Position numbers and translations under genes: made by a program
Source of the DNA: Criblamydia sequanensis CRIB-18
GTDB taxonomy: Bacteria > Chlamydiota > Chlamydiia > Chlamydiales > Criblamydiaceae
Length of the DNA: 64,000 bases
Direction: 5' to 3'
NCBI RefSeq assembly: GCF_000750955.1
Contig: NZ_CCEJ010000004.1
Span: forward strand, 124,001 to 188,000
Notes under the pieces: generated by a model
Database searches by the model: none
What the model saw: the letters and a program-made list of their open reading frames with translations, nothing else
What the model was told of the DNA's origin: nothing
Shown: positions 45,815 to 55,416 of the stretch, in pieces
Layout of the letters: each line of letters opens with the position of its first letter
Position numbering within the stretch: the first letter of the stretch is position 1

Positions 45815-47110
45815 TTAGGACATAAGAAGACAAACAGGGTTTTCCAAGTAAAACTTTACTGAATTTACAAACTCAGCTCCTAAAACCCCATCTACGACTC
45901 TATGATCAGCAGAAAGTGAAATACGCATGATTTTGCCCGGCTGAATCACCCCTTTCTTGACAATGGGGCGATCTAAAATGCCGCTTACCGCTAAAATTGC
46001 TGATTGAGGCGGATTGATAATCGCCTGAAACTCTGAAACCCCATACATGCCAAGATTTGAGACAGTAAATGAGCCTCCCTTATACTCAGCTTCTTCTAGT
46101 TTCTGCGCGCGAGCTCGTTTTGCAAGATCGTGAATTTCGGCCGAAATTTGACGCAAATTCTTATAGTCGGCAAATCGAATGATGGGTGTTATTAAGCCGC
46201 CGGGTGTGCTTACTGCTACTGATATATCAATTGTTTTATATTGAATAATGGAATTCGTGACATTATTAAAACCTGTATTCACAGCAGGGTGCTTTTTCAA
46301 AGCTAAGGCCACAGCCTTAACGACACAGTCATTTAAAGAAACAGTCATGTCTACTTCTCTAAGCTGCTCTCTAAAGTCCACAAGCCTATCTGAAACCACT
46401 TCCTGCTGGACATAGAAATGCGGAATAAACGTTTTAGCTTCTTGAAGCCTTCTACCAATGGTTTTTCTCATCGGAGTTAGGGGAAGCTCTTCGTAAGAGC
46501 CAGGAGGAATGTCCGGAAGTTCTTTTGGCTCTAAACTAAATTCGCTTTTTTTAGAAGCTAAGTTAAGATCCTTTTGAACAATTCTGCCTCCGGGCCCGGT
46601 TCCTTTAACCGTTGCTAAATCAAGATTTTTTTCCTCTGCCACTTTTTTTGCAAGAGGGGATGCTTTAATTCTGCCTTCTCGTCTTGCTTCTGAAGGACTT
46701 GCTTTTTCTAAGGGAGGAACAGGTTCAAAACGAGGCTGATTGAAAGACACCTCGGATCGCTTGGGTTCTTTCTCTTTTGCAGCTTCAGGCTCTCCGCTTG
46801 ATTCTTGAAGCTCTTTTTCTTTTTGAGCTGGCTTTTTTCCCTCAGGAACATAGCCTTCTATGCTTTCATCCTTTTTTTCTGTAAAGATAGCAATAGGTTC
46901 ATTGACAGCGGCTTCTTGTCCTTCTTGAATAAGTATTTTTCTTAAAAAACCGGGGTCGAGAGCATTATATTCAACCGTTGCTTTGTCGGTTGCAACCTCC
47001 ATCAATAAATCCCCCTCTTCGACAAAATCGCCTTCATTTTTATGCCATTTGGCAATAGTTCCTTCATCCATAGTGGGCGATAATTTAGGAAGCTTAAATG
47101 TGAAGGGCAT
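45815..47110 (-). CDS. pdhC: Pyruvate dehydrogenase E2 (dihydrolipoamide acetyltransferase)
   Basis: 431 residues. Core of the pyruvate dehydrogenase complex. One lipoyl domain (residues 1-77; lipoyl Lys43 in EVATDKATVEY), a charged linker, a peripheral-subunit-binding domain (KASPLAKKVAEEKNLDL, TGPGGRIVQKDL) and the catalytic domain ending in SLSADHRVVDGVLGAEF, with the active-site His and Asp. It lies 18 bases after pdhB. The E3 subunit is not in this window. Confidence 0.95.
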   Translation of the reverse strand: MPFTFKLPKLSPTMDEGTIAKWHKNEGDFVEEGDLLMEVATDKATVEYNALDPGFLRKILIQEGQEAAVNEPIAIFTEKKDESIEGYVPEGKKPAQKEKELQESSGEPEAAKEKEPKRSEVSFNQPRFEPVPPLEKASPSEARREGRIKASPLAKKVAEEKNLDLATVKGTGPGGRIVQKDLNLASKKSEFSLEPKELPDIPPGSYEELPLTPMRKTIGRRLQEAKTFIPHFYVQQEVVSDRLVDFREQLREVDMTVSLNDCVVKAVALALKKHPAVNTGFNNVTNSIIQYKTIDISVAVSTPGGLITPIIRFADYKNLRQISAEIHDLAKRARAQKLEEAEYKGGSFTVSNLGMYGVSEFQAIINPPQSAILAVSGILDRPIVKKGVIQPGKIMRISLSADHRVVDGVLGAEFVNSVKFYLENPVCLLMS

Positions 47111-47128
47111 GGGAAGTCCTTTTTCGAT

Positions 47129-48112
47129 TTAGGGGTTCTGTCCTACAACTTGGCGAATTGCGGATATAATACGAGAAACATTTGGCAAAGTATTTTTCTC
47201 TAGTTCTTTGGAATAAGGCATCGGGGTATCTTTTTGACAGACACGCTTTATAGGAGCATCCAGATAGTCAAATCCCATTTCCATGATTTGGAAAGCGACC
47301 TCTGAGGCAATGCCTGAAAAATAATGCCCTTCTTCAACAATAACGGCCCGATTGGTTTTTCTGATGGAGCCAAGGATTGTGGATATATCAAGCGGTCTTA
47401 TGGTTCTTAAATCAATTAACTCAACTTTAATTCCGCTTTTGGCAAGTTCCCTAACGGCCTCTTTACAAAATTGCATCATGTGGCTATGGGAAATGAGGGT
47501 CGCATCAGTGCCAACCGTGTCAATCCTTGCTTTGCCAAAGGGTATGAGATACTCCCCTTCCGGAACTTCCCCTTTAATTCCATAATCTAGCTCTGACTCT
47601 AAAAATAGAACCGGATTGTCATCACGGATAGCTGTTTTTAAAAGACCTTTTGCATCGTAAGCATTGCTTGGAGCCGCTATTTTCAAGCCCGGAAGATTTC
47701 CATAGATGGCTTCAACGCAGTGGGAGTGTTGGCTTGACACTTGGGCTGCGGCCCCATTCGGCCCCCTAAAAACAATGGGAACTGAATAACGATTGCCTGA
47801 CATATAATACATTTTGGCAGCATTTGAAATAATTTGATCGGCAGCAACAAAAGAAAAGTTAAAGCTCATGAATTCAACAATAGGTCGAAGCCCCGTCATG
47901 GCAGCGCCTATGCCAAGGCCTGCAAAGCCAAGCTCCGAGATAGGGGTGTCTATGATTCTTTTAGGACCCCATTTTTCTAGCAGCCCTTTTGTAACTTTGT
48001 AAGCTCCATTATATTCAGCGACTTCTTCTCCCATTACAAATACTTTGGAATCACGCTCCATTTCTTCATCGATTGCTTGTCGAATCGCTTCTCTCATTTC
48101 TATAAGAGCCAT
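47129..48112 (-). CDS. pdhB: Pyruvate dehydrogenase E1 component, beta subunit
   Basis: 327 residues, normal size. Pairs with E1 alpha to decarboxylate pyruvate with thiamine diphosphate. Motifs: ALIEMREAIRQAIDEEM, KVFVMGEEVAEYNGAYKVTKG, RIIDTPISELGFAGLGIGA, EFMSFNFSFVAADQI, and RGPNGAAAQVSSQHSHCVE. It is nine bases from pdhA, in one operon with pdhC. Confidence 0.96.
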   Translation of the reverse strand: MALIEMREAIRQAIDEEMERDSKVFVMGEEVAEYNGAYKVTKGLLEKWGPKRIIDTPISELGFAGLGIGAAMTGLRPIVEFMSFNFSFVAADQIISNAAKMYYMSGNRYSVPIVFRGPNGAAAQVSSQHSHCVEAIYGNLPGLKIAAPSNAYDAKGLLKTAIRDDNPVLFLESELDYGIKGEVPEGEYLIPFGKARIDTVGTDATLISHSHMMQFCKEAVRELAKSGIKVELIDLRTIRPLDISTILGSIRKTNRAVIVEEGHYFSGIASEVAFQIMEMGFDYLDAPIKRVCQKDTPMPYSKELEKNTLPNVSRIISAIRQVVGQNP

Positions 48113-48121
48113 AGAACCCGC

Positions 48122-49147
48122 CTAATTTTCCTTAAAAACATCTTCTTCAAGAGTTATTGGACTTGGCCAAGGACTCTCTTCTGCATATTTCATAGCAGAT
48201 TTCGCAATCTCTTTAGCCTCATGATCTAATTCTTTATAATGGTCTTCTGTCAGGATCCCATTTTCTTCAAGAAGGTCTCTAAACATCAAAATCGGGTCTC
48301 TTTCCATGCAGACTTTAAGATCCTCTTTGGATCGGTATAAGCCGGGATCTGAGATGGAATGGCCTCGAAATCTCTCTGTGATGACTTCAATAAGAACAGG
48401 CTTGGATGTTTTTAAAACATTTTGATAAATCGTAGAAAATGCCTCGTAGCACTCAAAAAAATCCATGCCGTTTAGTGTAAAGCCTTCCATCCCGAAACTT
48501 GCGGCTTTATCTTCAGCTAAACGAGGGACCGAGATGGCTCTTGAAATATGAGTGCCCATGCCCCAAATATTATTCTCGATAACAAAAATACAAGGCAGCT
48601 TCCAAAGAGAGGCTAAATTTAGGGATTCGTGGAAAGAACCTTGAGCTACAGCGCCGTCTCCTAAAAAGCAGATGGAGGCTTCTTTTTTTTCTTCATATTT
48701 GATAGTAAATCCGGCGCCTGTTGCAATAGGTATTTGCCCTCCGACTATTCCAAAGCCGCCGAGCAGCCTATCGGTATAAAGGTGCATCGAACCGCCGCGG
48801 CCTTTGGCATTACCATTCGCTCGGCCATAAAGTTCGGCCATGATTTCATCGGGGGTTGCTCCAAGTAGAAGGGCTAGCGCATGGCAGCGATAGGAGGTAG
48901 CCCACCAATTTTCTTTTCCCATGGCGGCAACAGCTGCTGTCTGTATGGCTTCCTGGCCCATGTAAGAGTGAAAAAAACCGCCGATAAACCCTTGCTGATA
49001 AGCGGATTCTGCTCTAATTTCAAAATTCCTGATGAGAAGCATCTTCTTTAAAGAATCAATAAGACGATCTTTCCCAAGACTTTGCATCAATTTCTTTTGA
49101 AGCTCAGAATCCATTTTATATCGTTCTTTCGATGAGCGAGGTTCCAT
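48122..49147 (-). CDS. pdhA: Pyruvate dehydrogenase E1 component, alpha subunit
   Basis: 341 residues. The TPP-binding motif is seen as CFLGDGAVAQGSFHESLNLA...VIENN, and the phosphorylation-loop region as RFRGHSISDPGLYRSKEDL. FFHSYMGQEAIQTAAVAAMG at residues 53-72 is typical. AAGGGA stands 10 bases before the ATG; an internal ATG at 49114 is the alternative. First gene of pdhABC. Confidence 0.95.
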   Translation of the reverse strand: MEPRSSKERYKMDSELQKKLMQSLGKDRLIDSLKKMLLIRNFEIRAESAYQQGFIGGFFHSYMGQEAIQTAAVAAMGKENWWATSYRCHALALLLGATPDEIMAELYGRANGNAKGRGGSMHLYTDRLLGGFGIVGGQIPIATGAGFTIKYEEKKEASICFLGDGAVAQGSFHESLNLASLWKLPCIFVIENNIWGMGTHISRAISVPRLAEDKAASFGMEGFTLNGMDFFECYEAFSTIYQNVLKTSKPVLIEVITERFRGHSISDPGLYRSKEDLKVCMERDPILMFRDLLEENGILTEDHYKELDHEAKEIAKSAMKYAEESPWPSPITLEEDVFKEN

Positions 49148-49273
49148 TCTTTAAGTCCCTTCAATCTCTAAAAATTTAAAATGAGTGGAAAAAATATCAT
49201 CTTTTGGAAAACACTAAAAAACAAGGAAAAACTCTTCGATTCTCCCCCAGGAGAAGAAAAAAAGCTCTTCTTT

Positions 49274-49318
49274 AGAATTTTGCATCATATAGGTTAGCCC
49301 TAAAAAATGCAAAATTCT
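49274..49318 (-). terminator. Inverted repeat after the dicarboxylate symporter gene
   Basis: 12-base perfect arms (AGAATTTTGCAT and its complement) with a 21-base loop, just past the minus-strand stop at 49344. The stem is AT-rich, so termination is plausible but weak. Confidence 0.4.
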
Positions 49319-49343
49319 TAAAATTCCCTACGAAAGAATGAAA

Positions 49344-50591
49344 TTAGACCGCTACTTCAGCAGTTGCTTCAGAAGGTGTTGCCATAACAATGCCTTGTTT
49401 AAGAACATCTTTTTCAACAAGCGCTGTCACACAAGAATCAGACCAAACATTAATCGCGCTCTCCAGCATATCAATCAAGCTATAGAAAGGAAGGATTGCA
49501 CCTAAAAGATAAAGAGGTACATTCATAGAAGCTAAAATAGCGCCTGAAAGAAAATAGCAGCCCATAGGGACTCCGGCGTTGCCAATCGCAGCAATAGTTG
49601 CAACAAACGCCCATCCTAACATTTCTAGCATGCTGTACTGAACACCGCTGCTCATAGAAACAAAAAGAACTGTGGATAAAATAAAAGCGGCGCATCCATT
49701 CATGTTAATGGTTGTGCATAAGGGCAAGCTAAAGGAAGCGATTTTCCTTGGAATCCGAAGCCTGACTTCCGCGCAATTACAAGCTAAGGGAAGGGCTGCG
49801 CTTGAAGACTTGCTAAAGAAGGCAAGCGAGAGAGCCGGCATCATCGCTTTGGCAGTCCTAATAGGAGAAATCCCTTTAGCTTTTAAAATTAAAGGCAAAA
49901 CAATAAAAGCCTGAAATAAGTTAGCTGAGATGACAACCGTCAAATAAAGCCCGAGGGATGCAACTTCAAGGCCTAGATTAAGATCCCTAAAGAAAAGCAC
50001 AAGAAAAGCCCAAATCGCTATAGGCATTCCCTTTACGACCCACTGAGTAATTTTCATGACAGCCGCAAAGCAGCTTTTAAAGAAAAGGCTTAAGGTTTTT
50101 TTATTTTCATCTGGGAGTGTCAGAATTGCAAGGCTTAATAGTAAAGCTAAAATCAGAACGCCAATAACATTGTTTTCTAAAAAAGGCTGGACTGCATTTG
50201 ATGGAATCACTTTTAAAAGATAGGCAAAGTAGCTGGTGCTTTCAAGATGAGGGTCCGCATTGCCTTGAAGAGGGGTCGTTAAAACGGGATTGATGAGAAT
50301 GAATAAACCAAGGGCTGAAAGGGCTGCAATTAGTGTTGTCAATATCGTATATTTAGAAACAAGCCGCCCCATTACTTTTAACTCTTCCACATTTTCCATG
50401 CTGGAAGCCGTAGAGACTAAAGAGAGGAAAATGATGGGAAGACTCACTAACTTTAAGAGACTTATAAAAATATGCGAAACAGACTCGGCCCCTGAAATCA
50501 AAGTGGGATTTTGAAAATATCCCGAAAGAACCCCGGCAATAACCGCTATTGTAAATAAAACGTTTTGTGAAAAATAAGAAAATAAACGCAT
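49344..50591 (-). CDS. gltT: Sodium:dicarboxylate (glutamate) symporter, DAACS family
   Basis: 415 residues from the ATG at 50591, which has AGGTG five bases upstream; a TTG at 50630 is less likely. It imports glutamate, aspartate or C4-dicarboxylates with cations across the inner membrane. Family landmarks: FSKSSSAALPLACNCAEV (the serine-rich re-entrant loop HP1) and SLPLCTTINMNGCAAF in helix 7 (NMDGT in relatives, here NMNGC). Chlamydiae scavenge these amino acids from the host. Substrate preference is inferred. Confidence 0.88.
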   Translation of the reverse strand: MRLFSYFSQNVLFTIAVIAGVLSGYFQNPTLISGAESVSHIFISLLKLVSLPIIFLSLVSTASSMENVEELKVMGRLVSKYTILTTLIAALSALGLFILINPVLTTPLQGNADPHLESTSYFAYLLKVIPSNAVQPFLENNVIGVLILALLLSLAILTLPDENKKTLSLFFKSCFAAVMKITQWVVKGMPIAIWAFLVLFFRDLNLGLEVASLGLYLTVVISANLFQAFIVLPLILKAKGISPIRTAKAMMPALSLAFFSKSSSAALPLACNCAEVRLRIPRKIASFSLPLCTTINMNGCAAFILSTVLFVSMSSGVQYSMLEMLGWAFVATIAAIGNAGVPMGCYFLSGAILASMNVPLYLLGAILPFYSLIDMLESAINVWSDSCVTALVEKDVLKQGIVMATPSEATAEVAV

Positions 50592-50664
50592 GACACCTGA
50601 AATCAAAAAATATTTATCTAATTTAAGCAAAAAAAGACTTTTAGGTCAATCAAATCGCCTTAAC

Positions 50665-52638
50665 TTAAGCCTTCATTTTTAAGAGTATCGCTTTTATTGC
50701 TAAACTTGCTGACTCGGCAGTGATCTGATTTTCAGCCTTAACTTGCAAGCACTGATGAATCACCTTCCAAAGCTCTACGATAGATGGATTTTCCTCCAAA
50801 CGCATAAAAAAAGCGATCTCATCATCGATCTCTACTTGAATTTCTTGGTCTACCTCATTCTTATCAACTTTATCCGCTAATCCTTTTTTAACTTTTTCAA
50901 AAATTGAATTTACAGAATTTAAGGGAATATCCCTTTTATTTGGCGAAATTAAGGTAGCAAAAGACAAAGCAAGACCCCAGACATCGCTGCCTCTAATAGT
51001 TTCATAGATTTCTTTATCTGAATATTTTACGGATTCAATTTCATAGTAATACCGCTCATGGGCAGGTGACCTCCAGGGAGTCGTACCCCCTATCAATTCC
51101 AGGCAGTTTGAGGTTCCAAAATCACTTAAGACAAACTTGACTTTTCCAGCTTTTGTCTTTTTAAATAGGATGTTAAAAGGGTGGATGTCTCCGTGAAAAT
51201 TGGGGAGTTCCCCTTTCTCGTTGTCTATAAAACGATTTGAATGAAAGATTCTTAAGGTCTCAAATAATTGAAAGGCGATCTTCAGCAACTCTTTTGGTTT
51301 ACCGATTGGATTTGAAAGAACAAAAGTTCCTAATGACCCGCTATAGTGTGTTGTTACCAATAGGTTTCCCTCTGTATTACCCAAGGGAATAACTGCTTTT
51401 AAGGATTCTACCGTTTTTTCTTTCTTTAGCGAGGTCATGATTTCAACTTCTCTATCCGATACCGCTTTTTTCATGACCCTTATTTTTTCTCTGCTCAAAT
51501 CGTACCCTTTGAAAATATCCCTTTCAGCTCCATGCGCTATTATATTTTCAGTAGAAAAAAGATAAGCTTTACTTATTGAGGATGAACGGTCGAAAAGAAC
51601 CGAAAAATTCGGGCTTATAGATAAGATTCGATGGTCTAATGAGCCCGATCTTAAAAGAGAAAGCTTTACGTTATCCCATAAAGATCTTGGCACCTTCATC
51701 TTGATTAGATTTCTTTCAAGCGCTGAGCGGTCAGATCTTAAAAGTTTCATTCGAATTCTACTTTCAGAATTTTTTTTAGTTTCTAAATCTAATTCTAGGG
51801 AAGACGGAGTTTCCTTAAATCCATTTCTTTGGAAAAAAATAAGAGCGCTTTCGTATTTTTTTGTATAGACCTTTTGAACTCCTGCATTTCTGATGCGGTT
51901 GAGAGCAGACTCTAAAAGAAAGGTGCCAAGATCATTCCCTGCATATCCTTGGGTCACCTCAAGGCAAAGAATTTTCGCTTTTTCTTTAGAGATCGAGTGG
52001 AAAATAAAGCCGACTGCCTTTTCAACTCTGCACCCCACATAATCTAGAACAATTACTTGATAACTTTTACCCTCGCGAATAAAGTCGCCCTTATTATCTA
52101 GAGCTGATTGAATCGAAAGAGGTGATTTATCCGGAAAGATTTTTTTAAATCGTGAAACGATGTCGGCATCCTTTAAACTACCATTTCGAATCAGCAAGTT
52201 CCGATGTAAGAGAATGGGCAATGCTAAATGAAAAACATTTGAAAAACATTCGGAACTTGTATCAAAAGTTTCATTAAAGGACTCGTAGTGTTCAAGTAAA
52301 TTAGAGATTTTTTTGCAAAAAAAGTCAGTTTTATTGGTTTGAGTTTGCAATACTAATAATTTGCTGAAAAGCGGATAAAATCTTTCATCCACTTTCTCTT
52401 TAAACGAATAGGAGGACTCATTGAAATCTATATAAGGAGTGGAGCGGCTTTTCTTGAATCTTTGAGAAGTCGGTACTGACTTAAATTTTCTTTTATGGAG
52501 ATTCACTTCGGTATCAGGCGATCTTTGGGAAAGCCTACTATTTTCAGAACTCTCAGAATTATCTCTTCTAAATCTTGCCTCTAAAAAATTAAACAGGGGC
52601 TGTTTGACTGAATTAGATAAAGAGTCGGAACCTTGCAT
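50665..52638 (-). CDS. GNAT acetyltransferase-like domain fused to protein kinase-like domain
   Basis: 657 residues, no signal peptide or membrane span. Residues 1-85 are Ser/Arg/Lys-rich and likely unfolded (KRKFKSVPTS, FKKSRSTP). Residues 140-290 look like a GNAT fold: LCLEVTQGYAGNDLGTFLL (acetyl-CoA loop) and KKYESALIFFQRNGFKE. From about residue 350 there is a kinase fold: loop HGAERDIFKGY, catalytic loop FHGDIHPFNILF near 481 (Asp and Asn present), metal site LSDFGTSN near 505, then SPAHERYY in place of APE, and GSDVWGLALSFATL. The kinase residues look complete. Kinase plus acetyltransferase in one bacterial protein is unusual. Effector role inferred only. Confidence 0.75.
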   Translation of the reverse strand: MQGSDSLSNSVKQPLFNFLEARFRRDNSESSENSRLSQRSPDTEVNLHKRKFKSVPTSQRFKKSRSTPYIDFNESSYSFKEKVDERFYPLFSKLLVLQTQTNKTDFFCKKISNLLEHYESFNETFDTSSECFSNVFHLALPILLHRNLLIRNGSLKDADIVSRFKKIFPDKSPLSIQSALDNKGDFIREGKSYQVIVLDYVGCRVEKAVGFIFHSISKEKAKILCLEVTQGYAGNDLGTFLLESALNRIRNAGVQKVYTKKYESALIFFQRNGFKETPSSLELDLETKKNSESRIRMKLLRSDRSALERNLIKMKVPRSLWDNVKLSLLRSGSLDHRILSISPNFSVLFDRSSSISKAYLFSTENIIAHGAERDIFKGYDLSREKIRVMKKAVSDREVEIMTSLKKEKTVESLKAVIPLGNTEGNLLVTTHYSGSLGTFVLSNPIGKPKELLKIAFQLFETLRIFHSNRFIDNEKGELPNFHGDIHPFNILFKKTKAGKVKFVLSDFGTSNCLELIGGTTPWRSPAHERYYYEIESVKYSDKEIYETIRGSDVWGLALSFATLISPNKRDIPLNSVNSIFEKVKKGLADKVDKNEVDQEIQVEIDDEIAFFMRLEENPSIVELWKVIHQCLQVKAENQITAESASLAIKAILLKMKA

Positions 52639-52677
52639 AAATAACCTTATTAATTAATAAAATCATAAGGTTATACA

Positions 52678-53382
52678 CTATTTAATAATTATATTTCCTT
52701 GGTAATTTCTTTTTCCAAATAAAATTGTACCTAAACGTAAAAGAGTGGCCCCTTCTTCTATAGCAATTTTATAATCTTCACTCATCCCCATAGAAAGTTC
52801 CTTTAACGGTAAATCTTTGCTTGAAAATTTAGTTTGGATCTTTCTTAGATTTTGAAAACAAGAACGGATGGTTTTTTCATCCTTGGTTAAAGGAGCCATG
52901 GTCATAAGACCTTGAACCTCAACCCCCTTTAACAAGACAATTTTTGAAATAAATGACTCAAATTGCTCGGTTAAAAATCCATGTTTTGTCGGCTCATAAG
53001 AGGTATTAATTTGAAGTAAAATTTTTGTCACGGTATTCTCTTCAAGGCTAACCTCGGATATTTTTTCGGCAAGCTCAAGAGAGTTTACAGAGTGGAGTAA
53101 AGAAAACTTATTAATGATTTTTCGAACTTTATTTTTCTGCAAAGTTCCAATAAAATGCCATTCAATATCTTTGGGAGCTTCTTCTTGTTTTACAAGGGCT
53201 TCTTGAACGCGGCTTTCGCCAAATAAGCGGCACCCTTCCTCATAGCAAAATGAGACTTCTTTCCATGGGTAGGTTTTGGAAACGGCGACAATTTTAACTT
53301 CTTTTGGATCTCTATGACACTTTATGGCCGCATTTTCAATGATAGATAAGATTTCGAGATACCCTTCCTTTTCATTTTTCAT
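52678..53382 (-). CDS. yggS: YggS/PLPBP-family pyridoxal phosphate homeostasis protein
   Basis: 234 residues from the ATG at 53382 (GAGGG about 10 bases upstream); a longer frame opens at 53427. PLP-binding TIM-barrel protein with the cofactor lysine in VKIVAVSKTYPW, the family segments WHFIGTLQKNKVRKII and LSMGMSEDYKIAIEEGATLLRLGTILFG. It buffers free PLP. Overlaps the upstream gene by 11 bases, so translation may be coupled. Confidence 0.93.
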   Translation of the reverse strand: MKNEKEGYLEILSIIENAAIKCHRDPKEVKIVAVSKTYPWKEVSFCYEEGCRLFGESRVQEALVKQEEAPKDIEWHFIGTLQKNKVRKIINKFSLLHSVNSLELAEKISEVSLEENTVTKILLQINTSYEPTKHGFLTEQFESFISKIVLLKGVEVQGLMTMAPLTKDEKTIRSCFQNLRKIQTKFSSKDLPLKELSMGMSEDYKIAIEEGATLLRLGTILFGKRNYQGNIIIK

Positions 53383-53890
53383 AAGGATCAAGCCCTCTTG
53401 GCTTTCCGATGACTTCGCTTGCAACAATATAATCTGTTAAGTGATTCAAGGATTTTAAAGCTTCGCTGCCGCGTGTTTTCTTTTCCCCTCCCCGTTCCCT
53501 GTAGGGTTTTTCTATATCCGACCAATTAGAAGCTCCATAAAGAGCTTCTAATTCGTTTTTTATCTTTCTCTCTTCAATCGAAGTCTCAAATTTTCGGCTC
53601 TCTATTTTGCTTTGCAAAGGAGGTCTTTTTAGAAACGCAGACTGTTTTAAGGGCACTACTTGAGCCAGAGGTTTTACTCTCTCTTCCTCTTCCCAAAAAT
53701 CTTCATCTTCATCCTCTTCTTCATCTAGATCATCCCAAGCTTCCTCAGGCTCTTCAGGCATTTTTTTAAGCTCCTGTCTTCTTTTTCTCTCGTTTCTCGA
53801 AAGAAAAAAGAAGAGCGTGAGCATGAGAAGAGAAATGAAATACTGAATTAAACTTGAAGGGTCAATCGCACCATTTGCAATAAATAGCAT
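53372..53890 (-). CDS. Hypothetical protein with N-terminal membrane anchor and acidic stretch
   Basis: 172 residues. One N-terminal span (LIQYFISLLMLTLFFFLS) is followed by a basic RNERKRRQELKK stop-transfer and a very acidic run (DDLDEEEDEDEDFWEEEE). The remainder is polar and charged, probably cytoplasmic. It lies 14 bases after floA and overlaps yggS, so it belongs to the NfeD/flotillin operon. A scaffold or partner of FloA is possible by position only. Confidence 0.7.
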   Translation of the reverse strand: MLFIANGAIDPSSLIQYFISLLMLTLFFFLSRNERKRRQELKKMPEEPEEAWDDLDEEEDEDEDFWEEEERVKPLAQVVPLKQSAFLKRPPLQSKIESRKFETSIEERKIKNELEALYGASNWSDIEKPYRERGGEKKTRGSEALKSLNHLTDYIVASEVIGKPRGLDPYEK

Positions 53891-53904
53891 AAATCAAATT
53901 TCCG

Positions 53905-54906
53905 TTAATGAGGCGCGTGAGTATCAGAAATATTATCCGTAGGCTTTGCGATCGCTTGTCTCATATCAGTATCGGCTTGAATATTTTGTATTCTTTGATA
54001 GTCCATAATCCCGAGTTGGCCTTTTCTAAAAGCTTCCGCCATAGCTAGGGGAACGCTGCTTTCAGCTTCAATTAAATTAGCCTCTTTTTCTTTGACTCGA
54101 GCTTTATATTCTTGCTCTTCAGCAACCGCCATGGCCCTTCTTTTTTCAGCTTCAGCTCTTGCGACACGCATATCCGATTCGGCCTGATCCGCCCTTAACT
54201 TAGCCCCGACGTTTTCACCTAAAACCATTTCTACGATATCAATCGACAAGATCATAAAAGCGGTCGATGAATCCAAACCTTTTTCAAGAACTACTTTGGA
54301 AATTCTTTGAGGGGCTTCTAAAACCTGAAAATGGGTGTCCGATCCGCCTATCGCGCTTACAATACCTTCGCCGACTCTTGCGATAATAGTCTCTTCGGTG
54401 GCGCCGCCAACTAATTGAGCAATGTTAGTTCTAACGGTAACCCTAGCCCGCACAAGGATCTGTATTCCATTTTTTGCAACGCCGGTAATAAAACCGCCAT
54501 GGCTTGGGCAATCAATAACTTTCGGGTTGACTGAGGTCCTAATCGCTTCTTTGACATCTCTTCCCGCAAGATCAATTGCAGTAGCTCTCTTCCAATCTAA
54601 TGATATATTGGCTTTATCAGCCGCAATCATAGCGTCCACGACTTCTTTAATATGGCCGCCTGCTAGATAATGTGTCTCGAGATCTTCTACTGTGATCTGC
54701 TTAAGTCCAGCTTTGTAAGCGTTGATTCTTGTCGCGACAATAACTCTAGGCGGGATTTTTCTTAGGCTCATCCCAATGATATTAGTTAAGGGAATGGGTG
54801 TTCCTGAAACAAAGGCTTGGAACCAAAGGCTAATAAATTTTCCCAAAATGCCAAGAAGAATAACCAAAAGGATGGCAACGATAATAAAAATAAAATAGGT
54901 TTCCAT
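53905..54906 (-). CDS. floA: Flotillin-like protein FloA
   Basis: 333 residues, the size of the YqfA/FloA family. An N-terminal membrane anchor ([20 protein letters not shown]), the SPFH domain ([42 protein letters not shown]) and an Ala/Glu-rich coiled coil ([20 protein letters not shown]). It forms membrane microdomains. AAGGA precedes the ATG. It follows two NfeD-type genes by 19 bases; NfeD and flotillin genes are commonly linked (yqeZ-yqfA in Bacillus). Confidence 0.94.
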   Translation of the reverse strand: METYFIFIIVAILLVILLGILGKFISLWFQAFVSGTPIPLTNIIGMSLRKIPPRVIVATRINAYKAGLKQITVEDLETHYLAGGHIKEVVDAMIAADKANISLDWKRATAIDLAGRDVKEAIRTSVNPKVIDCPSHGGFITGVAKNGIQILVRARVTVRTNIAQLVGGATEETIIARVGEGIVSAIGGSDTHFQVLEAPQRISKVVLEKGLDSSTAFMILSIDIVEMVLGENVGAKLRADQAESDMRVARAEAEKRRAMAVAEEQEYKARVKEKEANLIEAESSVPLAMAEAFRKGQLGIMDYQRIQNIQADTDMRQAIAKPTDNISDTHAPH

Positions 54907-54925
54907 GATATTCCTTAAATCTTAA

Positions 54926-55411
54926 TTAACTTTCTTTTTCAGGCCTCTTCGGGATGACAAAAAGCGTTTCACCCTCGCCTCCAACCACGACTATCTCTTC
55001 GCCTTTTTCAATAAAACGACTCTTGGAAATAGCTGTAAATGATTCTTTTTCGATTCTGACATGACCGCCCGGCCTTAGCTCAGTTAAAACAATGCCTTCT
55101 TTTCCAACGAGGCTCTGATTCCAAGATGAAGCTACATACCCTTCCTGATTGTCTTCCGAATAAATAGAAGTGCTTAAAAACCCTTTTCGAATGCAAGAAA
55201 GAGCTAACTTTATAACTATATATACAGACAGGGCGGCAAAAATTAAAAAAATGAGACTGAACCATAAGGATTCAGCTAAAGCTGCAAAAGCAATAATGCT
55301 TCCGAGAACTAAAAGAGCCCCAATAACCGCAAAAATTCCACCGGGTAAAAAAAACTCGATAAAAATAGAAAATAACCCGAGAACTAAAAACACAATCGGC
55401 ATCAAAGGCAT
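54926..55411 (-). CDS. Short NfeD-like membrane protein
   Basis: 161 residues from the ATG at 55411 (GGAGG 10 bases upstream); a TTG at 55420 sits too close to that site. Two to three hydrophobic spans (MPIVFLVLGLFSIFIEFFL, AVIGALLVLGSIIAFAAL) precede an OB-fold end typical of NfeD: LVGKEGIVLTELRPGGHVRI and IEKGEEIVVVGGEGETLFV. It begins six bases after the stop of the long NfeD gene and lies between it and floA. Confidence 0.85.
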   Translation of the reverse strand: MPLMPIVFLVLGLFSIFIEFFLPGGIFAVIGALLVLGSIIAFAALAESLWFSLIFLIFAALSVYIVIKLALSCIRKGFLSTSIYSEDNQEGYVASSWNQSLVGKEGIVLTELRPGGHVRIEKESFTAISKSRFIEKGEEIVVVGGEGETLFVIPKRPEKES

Positions 55412-55416
55412 TTGAT

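Noticed and set aside
34850-50600. Fatty-acid, recR, bamA/lpxD and pdh blocks as a possible new system
   Set aside because: Gene content and order match ordinary chlamydial housekeeping clusters.
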